This document shows, piece by piece, positions 33,272 to 41,112 of a DNA stretch of 64,000 nucleotides; positions within the stretch are counted from its first letter, which is position 1, and each line of letters begins with the position of its first letter. The stretch is taken from the NCBI RefSeq assembly GCF_049354825.1, contig NZ_CP186480.1:1302001-1366000 (forward strand), in the 5' to 3' direction. Origin of the DNA: Novosphingobium sp049354825. Its GTDB lineage: Bacteria; Pseudomonadota; Alphaproteobacteria; Sphingomonadales; Sphingomonadaceae. Under the pieces are notes generated by a model. The model was not told the origin of the DNA, did not search any database, and was given only the letters and a program-made list of their open reading frames with translations. Made by a program: the position numbers and the translations under genes.

Positions 33272-35011
33272 TCACGCACCCGGCAGCGCGTCGACGACTT
33301 CGCCGGCGTCGGTGGAGACCGGGAAAGCCCCCGATACATCGGTCTTCTTGAGCTGCGCGATGAACGCGGCGGCGGCCTTGGACGTGGCGAAGGGGCCGAC
33401 CATCAGGCGGTTGGTCTGGCCATAGGGCATGACCCACGGGCTCTTGCCCTTGAACACCGCGGGATCGGCCTTGACCAGCTTGCGCCAGTCGAAAGCCAGC
33501 GCCTTGCGGTCGCGCCCGACGCCCACCTGCACGAACGTGCGCGCGGGATTGTCCTTGAGCTTCTTGGCGGCGGCGTCCTTTTCCTTCTTGTCCGCCAGCG
33601 CCTTGGCCTTGGCGGCCGCGTCGGCCTTGGCCTTTGCCGCCGCTTCAGCCTTGGCTTTGCGGTCGGTTTCGGCCTTCGCCTTGGCCGCGGCCGGATCGGG
33701 CCGGGGTTTCGCCGCGGGCGCTGCCGCCGGCCCCGCATCGAGCTTGCGGACATCGACCGCGCCGGGCGCGGGCGCGGCCGCGGCACTGGGCGGCGCGATA
33801 TCGGCGAACGCGTCGGCCAGCGTCACCGGCTTGGCCGCTGCGGGCGTCGATGGCGCCGGTGCCGGTGCCACGGCGACCTGCGCAACGCGGGCCTGAGTGA
33901 CGGGGGCCTGGGCGACGGGGGCTTGGGCGACGGCGGCCTGCGTGACGGGGGCCGGCACAACCACCGGCGGCGTTACCACGGCGACGCGCTGGACCGGGGC
34001 CGGCACGACCGCGGGCGGAGGCGCGGCGGACGCCACCGCGGCCGGGGCGATGGTCTCGCGCGTCGGGCGCACGTCTGGCGGCGGGGTGGCGGCAATCGCG
34101 GGCAATTCGGCGTCGCGCGAGGGTTTGCCCTTCTTTTCGTCCTTGGCCTTGCGCCCCAGCGGCTTGCCCGCCGGCGTCAGCGCGGTGTTGGCGGCGGCCA
34201 GTTCGGGCGTGTTGCGGGTGTACTGGGCGACGCGCGGATCGTCGCGGCCGATTTCGGCGGCGCGCGGGAAGAAGCCGAGGTCGCCGGCGGCGGCCTGCTG
34301 GGCCCGCGTCAGGCGCGGCATGTAGCGAAGGTACGCCGCCATCGCGAGCGCGAGGTCGGGCGTCATCGTCGAGCGGGCGATCGATTCCGCCTCGTCGGCC
34401 TTACCCAGGATCGCCAGCGCAAAGGCGCGGGTGCGCCAGGCACCGCGATCCTGCCGCTGCAACAGCGGCGACAGTGTCGCCTCCATCCCGGTGCGGTCGC
34501 CGTCGATCGCCTGGCTGAGCGCCAGGCGCCGGGCCAGCTCGTCGCTCGGCCCGGCGGTCATGGCCTGTCGGTAATAGCGCTGCGCGCTGACGGTATCGCC
34601 AACGAGGTCGTAAGCCAGCCCGCGGTCGGCCAGCGCCGAGGGTTGCAAGACGCCCGCGCGCGCCGCCTGGTCGAACAGCGGTAGCGCGGTGAAGGGATCG
34701 AGCCGGCGCACATAGGCACCGGCCAGCCCGGCCTTGACCTGCGCGTTGCCGGGAACGACCGCATCGGCGCGCTGGTAGAACCCGATCGCCGCGTCGACGT
34801 CGTTCATCTCGAGCGCGGCCTGGCCGGCATCGAGCAGCGCGGCGACGTCGCGCGGATCGCGCGCCAGCCGCGACAGTGCCAGAGACAGGCGGGGATTGGC
34901 AGCACTCGACTGGCGCACCGGCTGCGCCTGCGCGGGCAACGCCGTGCCCACCAACCCCGCTGCCAGGGCCAGCGCGGTCGCTGCCGCGGTCAATGCCGTC
35001 TTGTTACCCAC
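33272..35011 (-). CDS. Exported TPR protein with C-terminal SPOR domain
   Basis: The 579-residue product has a signal peptide (residues 1-30, ending PAQAQ) and several TPR-like helical repeats (about 40-225). A long Pro/Ala/Val-rich region includes a pentapeptide array (about 355-379), then an Ala/Lys-rich helical stretch (about 430-490). The C-terminus is SPOR-like (about 495-579: FVQVGVGRDRKALAFDWRKL, then RLMVGPFATSKAAAAFIAQL). SPOR domains bind denuded peptidoglycan at the septum, and its place just after ftsZ fits a divisome or envelope role. The Ala/Lys helix resembles that of TolA and could span the periplasm. It is transcribed with ftsZ or from the 104-base gap. Confidence 0.85.
   Translation of the reverse strand: MGNKTALTAAATALALAAGLVGTALPAQAQPVRQSSAANPRLSLALSRLARDPRDVAALLDAGQAALEMNDVDAAIGFYQRADAVVPGNAQVKAGLAGAYVRRLDPFTALPLFDQAARAGVLQPSALADRGLAYDLVGDTVSAQRYYRQAMTAGPSDELARRLALSQAIDGDRTGMEATLSPLLQRQDRGAWRTRAFALAILGKADEAESIARSTMTPDLALAMAAYLRYMPRLTRAQQAAAGDLGFFPRAAEIGRDDPRVAQYTRNTPELAAANTALTPAGKPLGRKAKDEKKGKPSRDAELPAIAATPPPDVRPTRETIAPAAVASAAPPPAVVPAPVQRVAVVTPPVVVPAPVTQAAVAQAPVAQAPVTQARVAQVAVAPAPAPSTPAAAKPVTLADAFADIAPPSAAAAPAPGAVDVRKLDAGPAAAPAAKPRPDPAAAKAKAETDRKAKAEAAAKAKADAAAKAKALADKKEKDAAAKKLKDNPARTFVQVGVGRDRKALAFDWRKLVKADPAVFKGKSPWVMPYGQTNRLMVGPFATSKAAAAFIAQLKKTDVSGAFPVSTDAGEVVDALPGA
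33875..33949. repeat. 15-base tandem repeat, five copies
   Basis: Five imperfect 15-base units starting at 33875, 33890, 33905, 33920 and 33935 encode a five-residue repeat on the minus strand (APVTQ, AAVAQ, APVAQ, APVTQ, ARVAQ). It lies inside the TPR/SPOR gene's linker region and may vary in copy number between strains. Confidence 0.85.
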
Positions 35012-35057
35012 GTCCCGTCCCGCCTTGCCTTGGCTGCCACCGGGGTCATGCCCCGCC

Positions 35058-35073
35058 GGCCACCTAGGTGGCC
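35058..35073. repeat. 16-base perfect palindrome between ftsZ and the SPOR gene
   Basis: GGCCACCTAGGTGGCC, symmetric about CTAG, sits 43 bases after the ftsZ stop and 47 bases before the SPOR/TPR start. It could be an operator or a hairpin with a CTAG loop. No T-run follows. Confidence 0.4.
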
Positions 35074-35115
35074 AAGGCTGAACCCCGGGCGAACGCCGCC
35101 GGGAGTCCAGCCCGC

Positions 35116-36723
35116 CTACTGGTTATTCTGGCGCCCCAGGAACCGCGGGATGTTGAGCGACGAACCGCCCTCGTCCTCGTCGTCCTCGTCATCGCTGCGC
35201 GAGGCGCCGCGCGACAGGCTGGCCATGCGTTCGAACAACGTGCTGCCCGCACCAGGCAGGCGCGGCGCGCGCGGTGCATCGCCGCCAGGCTGAGCGGCCG
35301 GGGTGGCGCCATCGTCGCCGCCAGACGCGCCGCTCGCCTCGTCGCCGAGGATCGAGCGCCGGCGCGAGACCAGCGGGCTGTGCTGAGCCGGTTCGACCGT
35401 GTCGCCGAGCAGGAGTTCCTCGTTCTGGCCGGCGGCCGCCGTGGCAGGCTCTTCCTCGAAACTGTCGTCGAGCTCGAGCTCGAGCGGCTCGGCGGCGTCC
35501 TCGCCCCACTCGTCATCGTCGTGGCCATAGCCCGGTTCGCTGGTGGCACCGGCGAAGCTGTCGCTTTCGGCGGCGGCGGTCAGCGGTGCGGCCTCATGCT
35601 CGTCAGCTTCGCTGCCGTAGCGGCCGGGCGTCGCGGCGGGTTCGGCCGCCGGCGCGGGCGCGGCGGCGGGTTCGGGCGCGCTGTAGGTCGGGCGCGCGGG
35701 GCCGCGGGCAGTGCCCAGGCTGAGCGGGCGGTGCGCGGCAAGCTCGGCCTGCTGGGGGCTCTGCTCGATCCCGGTGGCAACCACCGAGACGCGGATCTTG
35801 CCCTGCAGGTCCGGGTTGAAGGCCGAACCCCAGATGATGTTGGCATCGGGATCGACCAGCTCGCGGATGTGGTTGGCAGCCTCGTCGACTTCGAGCAGGC
35901 GCATGTCCTCGCCGCCGATGATCGAGATGATCACGCCCTTGGCGCCCATCATCGACACGCCGTCGAGCAGGGGGTTGGCGATCGCCTTTTCGGCAGCCTC
36001 GAGCGCGCGGTTCTCGCCCTCGCCCTCGCCGGTGCCCATCATCGCCTTGCCCATCTCGCCCATGACCGAGCGGACGTCCGCGAAGTCGAGGTTGATGAGG
36101 CCGGGCATGACCATCAGGTCGGTAATGGAGCGAACACCCTGCTGCAGCACTTCGTCGGCAAGGCTGAAGGCTTCCTTGAAGGTAGTCTCCGCCTTGGCGA
36201 CGAGGAACAGGTTCTGGTTGGGGATGACGATCAGGGTGTCGACGTGCTTCTGCAGCTCCTCGATCCCGGCCTCGGCGCTGCGCATCCGGCGCGTGCCTTC
36301 GAACAGGAACGGCTTGGTGACGACGCCGACGGTCAGCACGCCCTTGTCGCGCGCGGCCTTGGCGATCACCGGAGCGGCGCCGGTGCCGGTGCCCCCGCCC
36401 ATGCCCGCAGCGATGAAGCACATGTGCACGCCGTCGAGCGCGCGCTCGATCTCGCCGATGCTTTCTTCGGCGGCAGCGCGGCCCACTTCGGGCCTTGCGC
36501 CGGCGCCGAGGCCCTGCGTGATGTCGGAACCGAGCTGGATGCGGTGCTCCGCGATGGCGTTGTTGAGCGCCTGCGCATCGGTGTTGGCGACGATGAAGTC
36601 GACGCCTTCGATCTGCGCGCCGATCATGTTGGCGATGGCGTTGCCGCCCGCACCGCCGACCCCGATAACGGTGATCCGGGGGCGCAGTTCTTCCACCGCC
36701 GGCGGACCGATATTGATGCTCAT
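35116..36723 (-). CDS. ftsZ: Cell division tubulin FtsZ
   Basis: The 535-residue tubulin-like GTPase polymerises into the Z ring. GTP-binding motifs include VIGVGGAGGNAI, the tubulin signature GMGGGTGTGAAPVIA and the T7-loop segment NLDFADVRSVM. The core ends near residue 320. An unusually long Ala/Glu/Asp-rich linker of about 200 residues leads to a conserved C-terminal peptide (IPRFLGRQ), the docking site for FtsA and other partners. Long linkers are common in alphaproteobacteria. The start is ATG 36723 after GGAGG. It is the only dcw gene here with its own sizeable upstream region (123 bases). Confidence 0.97.
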   Translation of the reverse strand: MSINIGPPAVEELRPRITVIGVGGAGGNAIANMIGAQIEGVDFIVANTDAQALNNAIAEHRIQLGSDITQGLGAGARPEVGRAAAEESIGEIERALDGVHMCFIAAGMGGGTGTGAAPVIAKAARDKGVLTVGVVTKPFLFEGTRRMRSAEAGIEELQKHVDTLIVIPNQNLFLVAKAETTFKEAFSLADEVLQQGVRSITDLMVMPGLINLDFADVRSVMGEMGKAMMGTGEGEGENRALEAAEKAIANPLLDGVSMMGAKGVIISIIGGEDMRLLEVDEAANHIRELVDPDANIIWGSAFNPDLQGKIRVSVVATGIEQSPQQAELAAHRPLSLGTARGPARPTYSAPEPAAAPAPAAEPAATPGRYGSEADEHEAAPLTAAAESDSFAGATSEPGYGHDDDEWGEDAAEPLELELDDSFEEEPATAAAGQNEELLLGDTVEPAQHSPLVSRRRSILGDEASGASGGDDGATPAAQPGGDAPRAPRLPGAGSTLFERMASLSRGASRSDDEDDEDEGGSSLNIPRFLGRQNNQ

Positions 36724-36785
36724 CGCAAACCTCCTGGCACGGCGCCGCCGCGACGCCTGCAATTGCTCAAGGTCTTGCACGCATC

Positions 36786-36823
36786 GATTCGGCGAATCAA
36801 AGTTAATTTCAACATTGTCCACA
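36786..36823 (-). promoter_or_regulatory. Candidate cell-cycle control region of ftsZ (GANTC pair, TTAA, DnaA-box-like site)
   Basis: In the ftsA-ftsZ gap there are GATTC (36786-36790) and GAATC (36794-36798), which form a dyad. A TTAA follows at 36803-36806 and TTGTCCACA at 36815-36823. GANTC is the CcrM methylation site, and TTGTCCACA is one mismatch from a DnaA box. In Caulobacter, ftsZ is controlled by DnaA, CtrA and CcrM/GcrA. Function here is inferred from these matches. Confidence 0.5.
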
Positions 36824-36846
36824 ATCGGACGGGTGCAAGTTCGGCT

Positions 36847-38130
36847 TCAGAAATATTCCTTCAACGCCACGTAGACGCGCCGCACCAGCCCGAGGCCCGA
36901 ATAGCGCATCGTCGGCTGGTAGGTCGGCCCGATCGAGCGGATGTCGACCGGGTCGGCCGCGGCATAGAGAACCACCCCCGCCAGCGTCGAGAAACCGGGC
37001 GTGGCATGAGCCTCGGCGAGGCCCTTCAGGGCGGGCGGCTTGCCGATCCGGACCGGCTTGCCGAGCGCCGCCTGCGCAAAATCCGCAAGGCTGGCGAGCT
37101 CTGCGCCGCCGCCGGTCAGCACGACCTGCTGGCCGCGCTGGCCAGTGAAGCCGAGGCCCTTCAGTGCCTTGCCGATCTCGTCCATCAGCCGCCCGAACTG
37201 CGCTGTGATGACGGAAACCAGCTCGGCGCGCGGGATGCGGTTCTTGTCGTCGGCATGGCGCGCGGGCGGGCCGTTCACTTCGTCGCCAGGGGCGTTGACC
37301 GGGATCATCTCGCGGTGGTCGGCGGGGCTGGCGATGGCGCTGCCGTGCACGCATTTCAGCCGCTCGGCTTGGAAACGGCGGATGCCGAAGGCGCTGGCGA
37401 CCGCGTCGGTCACGTCGCCGGAGCCCATCGGGATCGAGGTCATGCCCACCAGCATGCCCGAGGCGTACACCGAGACGTTCGTCACCTCGGCGCCGAATTC
37501 GACCAGCGCCACCCCCAGTTCGCGCTCTTCCGCAGTCAGGCAGGCGTGCCCGGCGGCAATCGGCGATGCCACGACGCCGTCAACGTCAAGATGGGCATTC
37601 TGGACCGCTTCGGTGATGTTGCGGATCGGCGCGCCGTCGGCGAGCATGACGTGGACGTCCACGCCGAGCCGTTCGGCGTGAAGGCCCTTGGGATCGGAGA
37701 CTCCGTCGGCGCCGTCGAGCGTGTAGTGCGCCGGCTGGGCGTGCAGGACCATGCGCCCGTCGGGGTGGATCACGTCGCGCGCGGCGACCAGCAGGTGCTC
37801 GATATCGTCGATCTCGATACGGCGGCCGCCGATATCGACCTCGACCTGGGCGATGCGGCTGGCGAGCCCCGCGCCCGAGCAGCCGATCCACACGCTCGAT
37901 ACCGAGGTATCGGCCATCTTCTCGGCCCGCTCGATCGCATCCCTGACGGCATAGGTGGCCGCCTGCATGTCGGTGATGTAACCGCGCTTGATGCCCTGCG
38001 CGGCCCGGTGGCCGGAGCCGAGCACGACCATTTCACCGGTTTCGCTGACCGCGACAATCATCGCGGAGATGCGGAAGGAACCGATGTTGACCGCCCCGAT
38101 CACGCGGCTCATCCGGGCTGCTGGCGGCAT
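36847..38130 (-). CDS. ftsA: Cell division actin-like protein FtsA
   Basis: The 427-residue actin-family ATPase links FtsZ filaments to the membrane. AVNIGSFRISAMI is the phosphate-1 loop, VVLTGGGAELASL the adenosine loop, and VEFGAEVTNVSVY the phosphate-2 segment. The SHS2-like 1C domain includes YITDMQAATYAVRDAIE. The C-terminus YVALKEYF is a short amphipathic membrane-targeting helix. The start codon shares one base with the ftsQ stop (TGATG). An alternative Met at residue 7 (MSRVIGAVN) is more typical of the family start. Confidence 0.95.
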   Translation of the reverse strand: MPPAARMSRVIGAVNIGSFRISAMIVAVSETGEMVVLGSGHRAAQGIKRGYITDMQAATYAVRDAIERAEKMADTSVSSVWIGCSGAGLASRIAQVEVDIGGRRIEIDDIEHLLVAARDVIHPDGRMVLHAQPAHYTLDGADGVSDPKGLHAERLGVDVHVMLADGAPIRNITEAVQNAHLDVDGVVASPIAAGHACLTAEERELGVALVEFGAEVTNVSVYASGMLVGMTSIPMGSGDVTDAVASAFGIRRFQAERLKCVHGSAIASPADHREMIPVNAPGDEVNGPPARHADDKNRIPRAELVSVITAQFGRLMDEIGKALKGLGFTGQRGQQVVLTGGGAELASLADFAQAALGKPVRIGKPPALKGLAEAHATPGFSTLAGVVLYAAADPVDIRSIGPTYQPTMRYSGLGLVRRVYVALKEYF

Positions 38131-39215
38131 CAGGCGTCGTCCTTCTTCACGGCCTTGGCGGCCGGCTTGGCGGACGCCTTTGCGGACGGCTTGGCGCCAG
38201 GCTTGGCGGCGGTCGACGGGCTGGGCCTGACGTCATCCTTCGGAGCCGGCTTGTCCACTTGCGCCGCCTTGGGCGCGGGATCGGCGGCGGCGACCTGGGG
38301 CTGCACGGCGATGCTCGCCGGCCTGGCTGTCGCATCGCCGTCCTTGCCGCGCATCCTCAGGTAGATGCGATCGGGAGCGCGCATGTCGAACGCGGCGACC
38401 TTGCCGCCGAGCAGGCGGTTGACGCCGTCCATCCGCGCGAACGACACCAGCGCATCGGCGGCAGGCTGATCGCCTTCGGGCAAGGCCAGCACCTGATCGG
38501 TCTTGAAGGTGAGGTTCCAGCGCCGGTTGCCCACCCATTCGGCGGAGCGGACCTGCGGACGCAGCGCCGGCGCGGCATCGAGCAGCGCGCCCAGCGCGCC
38601 GACCTGCGCGCCGGCGCCGGGGCCGGAGACCATGAACTTGCCCTTCACGCCCTCGGGCCCGACCGGCTCAAGCTCATGGCCCTGATCGTCGATCAGCACG
38701 TACTTGTCGCCGCGCGCCAGCACCGCGTGGGGCACGCGTTCGACGATGTCGACCACCAGCGTGTCGGGCAGCTGCCGCGACACGCGCGCGTCGGCGACCC
38801 ACGACAGCTGCATCAGGCCCGCGCGGATGGCGCCGAGATCGACCAGCGGCATCGCCCGGTCCTTTTGCGCCAGGACCCGCTCATAGACCTTCAGCTCGTT
38901 CAGGCGCTTGACGCCGCGAACCTCGACTCGGTGAACCTCGAAGCCCTGATCGGCGGCGATGGTGGCGAACTGCGCACGGGCGAGGTCGGGTACCCCCGCA
39001 TAGACGGCGACCGACCAGGCCAGCACTGCCGCGCCGCCCAGGATCGCGACCAGCAGGCCCTTCTGCATCTGCGCCTCGGTAAACGGCAATGCCGCCAGAA
39101 CCGAGCCGACCGCGCCGCCGGTCTTCTGCTTGACCGCGCGGACCTTGCGCGACTTGCCCTGCTGCGCGGCGACGCGCCGGACAGACTTGCCACCGCGCTT
39201 GATGGTCTGGCTCAT
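38130..39215 (-). CDS. ftsQ: Divisome protein FtsQ
   Basis: The 361-residue bitopic protein has a basic cytoplasmic N-terminus (about 1-50), one membrane helix (about 54-74) and a POTRA domain (FEVHRVEVRGVKRLNELKV). The FtsQ beta domain follows to about residue 290, including SWVADARVSRQLPDTLVVDI. The last 60 or so residues are Lys/Ala/Pro-rich low complexity, an extension beyond the usual FtsQ end. FtsQ scaffolds FtsB/FtsL at the septum. The start overlaps ddl in ATGA. Confidence 0.93.
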   Translation of the reverse strand: MSQTIKRGGKSVRRVAAQQGKSRKVRAVKQKTGGAVGSVLAALPFTEAQMQKGLLVAILGGAAVLAWSVAVYAGVPDLARAQFATIAADQGFEVHRVEVRGVKRLNELKVYERVLAQKDRAMPLVDLGAIRAGLMQLSWVADARVSRQLPDTLVVDIVERVPHAVLARGDKYVLIDDQGHELEPVGPEGVKGKFMVSGPGAGAQVGALGALLDAAPALRPQVRSAEWVGNRRWNLTFKTDQVLALPEGDQPAADALVSFARMDGVNRLLGGKVAAFDMRAPDRIYLRMRGKDGDATARPASIAVQPQVAAADPAPKAAQVDKPAPKDDVRPSPSTAAKPGAKPSAKASAKPAAKAVKKDDA

Positions 39216-40153
39216 GCGCGCTCGTCCTTGCCAAGCGCTTCTTCGATAATCGCCTCGACCAGGTCGGCGTAACCAATGCCGAGGTGGCGGGCCTGCTCGG
39301 GAACGAGGCTGAGCGGCGTCATCCCCGGTTGGGTGTTGGTTTCCAGCACGAACAGCCCATCAAGCCCGCGCTCGTCGTCCCATCGGAAATCGGTGCGACT
39401 GCAGCCCTTGCAGCCAAGCAGGCGGTGGCAGAGCAGCGCCAGGTCGAGGCAGGCCCGGGTGATCTCTTCGGGAATTTCGGCGGGACAGACGTGTTCGGTC
39501 ATGCCGTCGGTGTACTTGGAATCGAAATCGTAAAAGCCCGACTTGGGCTTCAGCTCGGTGACCATCAGCGCGCGGTCACCAAGCACCGCGGTGGTCAGTT
39601 CGCGGCCGCGGATGTAGGGTTCAGCCAGCAGCTGCGCGAATTCCTGCCACGGTCCGCGCGTGTCGCGCCCGATCGGGTTGCCGTAATTGCCGCCCTCGGT
39701 GACGATCGCGACACCCACGCTCGACCCTTCGTTGACGGGCTTGAGCACGTAGGGGCGCGCCAGCGGGTCGCGCTCATACAGTTCCTCGCTGGCCACGATC
39801 CGCCCGCCCGGCATCGGCACGCCGTGCGGCACCAGCGCCTGCTTGGTCAGCTCCTTGTCGATCGCGATGACCGAGGTGGCGAGGCCCGAATGGGTGTAGG
39901 CGAGACCCATCAGGTCCATCATCCCCTGCACCGTGCCGTCTTCGCCCGGCGCGCCGTGCAGCGCGTTGAACACGACGTCAGGCGCGGCATCCGCCAGCTT
40001 CTGGGCCACGTCGCGTCCCATGTCGATCCGCGTGACGCGGTGACCGCGTTCCTCCAGCGCCGCGGCAACGCCCTCGCCGCTCATCAGGCTGACCGGCCGT
40101 TCGTTCGACCAGCCCCCCATCAGGACCGCGATGTGCAGTTTTTCGAGGCTCAT
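39212..40153 (-). CDS. ddl: D-alanine--D-alanine ligase
   Basis: The 313-residue ATP-grasp enzyme joins two D-Ala for the peptidoglycan precursor. It has VLMGGWSNERPVSL at the N-terminus and HGAPGEDGTVQGMMD. The nucleotide-binding segment VLKPVNEGSSVGVAIV follows, and FVLETNTQPGMTPLSLVPEQA ligates magnesium near the end. It lies between murB and ftsQ with ATGA overlaps at both ends. The Ddl type (ddlB position) is as in other proteobacterial dcw clusters. Confidence 0.96.
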   Translation of the reverse strand: MSLEKLHIAVLMGGWSNERPVSLMSGEGVAAALEERGHRVTRIDMGRDVAQKLADAAPDVVFNALHGAPGEDGTVQGMMDLMGLAYTHSGLATSVIAIDKELTKQALVPHGVPMPGGRIVASEELYERDPLARPYVLKPVNEGSSVGVAIVTEGGNYGNPIGRDTRGPWQEFAQLLAEPYIRGRELTTAVLGDRALMVTELKPKSGFYDFDSKYTDGMTEHVCPAEIPEEITRACLDLALLCHRLLGCKGCSRTDFRWDDERGLDGLFVLETNTQPGMTPLSLVPEQARHLGIGYADLVEAIIEEALGKDERA

Positions 40154-41112
40154 GGCCGTCCCACCCTCTGGATTTCCCATTCGAGCGCCACGCCCTGGCT
40201 GTCGCGGACGCGGCGGCGGACGTCTTCGCCCAGCCCTTCGATGTCGGCGCTGGTCGCGGTGCCGGTGTTGATGAGGAAGTTGGTGTGCTTGTCGCTGACT
40301 TGCGCGCCGCCGCGCGTCAGCCCGCGGCAGCCGGCCGCATCGACCAGGCGCCAGGCCTTGTCTCCGTCCGGGTTCTTGAAAGTGCTGCCGCCGGTCTTGC
40401 TGCGCAGCGGCTGGCTGGCCTCGCGGGCGTCGGCGATGCGGTCCATCTCCGCCTGGATCGCCGCGGGTTCACCGGCGCGGCCCTTGAACCGCGCGGCGAC
40501 GACGATGGCGCCATCGGGCAGGCTGGAATGGCGATAGGTATAGCCAAGATCGCCGACCGGCAGCGTCAGCAACGACCCGTCGCGCAGCACGACGTCGCAA
40601 TCGACCAGCACGTCCTTGACCTCGCTGCCGTAGGCGCCGCCGTTCATGCGCACGAAACCGCCGACGGTGCCAGGAATCGAGCGCAGGAATTCCAGCCCGG
40701 CGATGCCCGCGTCGCGCGCGGTCGAGGACACCAGGATGCCCGAGGCGCCGCCGCCGCACGACAGCGTCAGCGCGTCGCTGCGAGCGACCTTGGCGAACGC
40801 CTTGCCCAGCCGCACGACCACGCCGGGGACCCCGCCGTCGCGCACGATCAGGTTCGAGCCGAGTCCGAGGGCCATGACCGGCACCGCCGGGTCCAGTTCG
40901 GAAAGGAAGGTACGGAGGTCGTCGAGATCGGCAGGCTCGAACAGCCAGTCGGCGGCACCGCCGCTCTTGAACCAGACCAGCGGCGCCAGCGGCGCATCCG
41001 CCGTCAGTTTGCCGCGCGGCCGCGGCAGCATCGGATCGCCGATCGGTTCGCCGCCGGGCAGCCCCTGCGCGGCATCGTCCCAGCCCGAGATGAAGCAGTC
41101 GGGCTGGTTCAT
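40150..41112 (-). CDS. murB: UDP-N-acetylenolpyruvoylglucosamine reductase
   Basis: The 320-residue FAD enzyme makes UDP-MurNAc with NADPH. WFKSGGAADWLFEPA, GLGSNLIVRDGG and IPGTVGGFVRMNGGAYGSEV mark FAD binding. YTYRHSSL and GSTFKNPDGDKAWRLVDAAG carry the active-site Ser and substrate contacts. The YRxS arrangement and length fit type IIa MurB. Start and stop overlap murC and ddl in ATGA tetranucleotides. Confidence 0.96.
   Translation of the reverse strand: MNQPDCFISGWDDAAQGLPGGEPIGDPMLPRPRGKLTADAPLAPLVWFKSGGAADWLFEPADLDDLRTFLSELDPAVPVMALGLGSNLIVRDGGVPGVVVRLGKAFAKVARSDALTLSCGGGASGILVSSTARDAGIAGLEFLRSIPGTVGGFVRMNGGAYGSEVKDVLVDCDVVLRDGSLLTLPVGDLGYTYRHSSLPDGAIVVAARFKGRAGEPAAIQAEMDRIADAREASQPLRSKTGGSTFKNPDGDKAWRLVDAAGCRGLTRGGAQVSDKHTNFLINTGTATSADIEGLGEDVRRRVRDSQGVALEWEIQRVGRP

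Noticed and set aside
35068..38364. A 1098-residue open frame on the plus strand across ftsZ, ftsA and ftsQ
   Set aside because: It is antisense to three clearly recognised genes, and its translation is His/Arg/Gly-rich with no motifs. Long antisense frames are expected in high-GC DNA.
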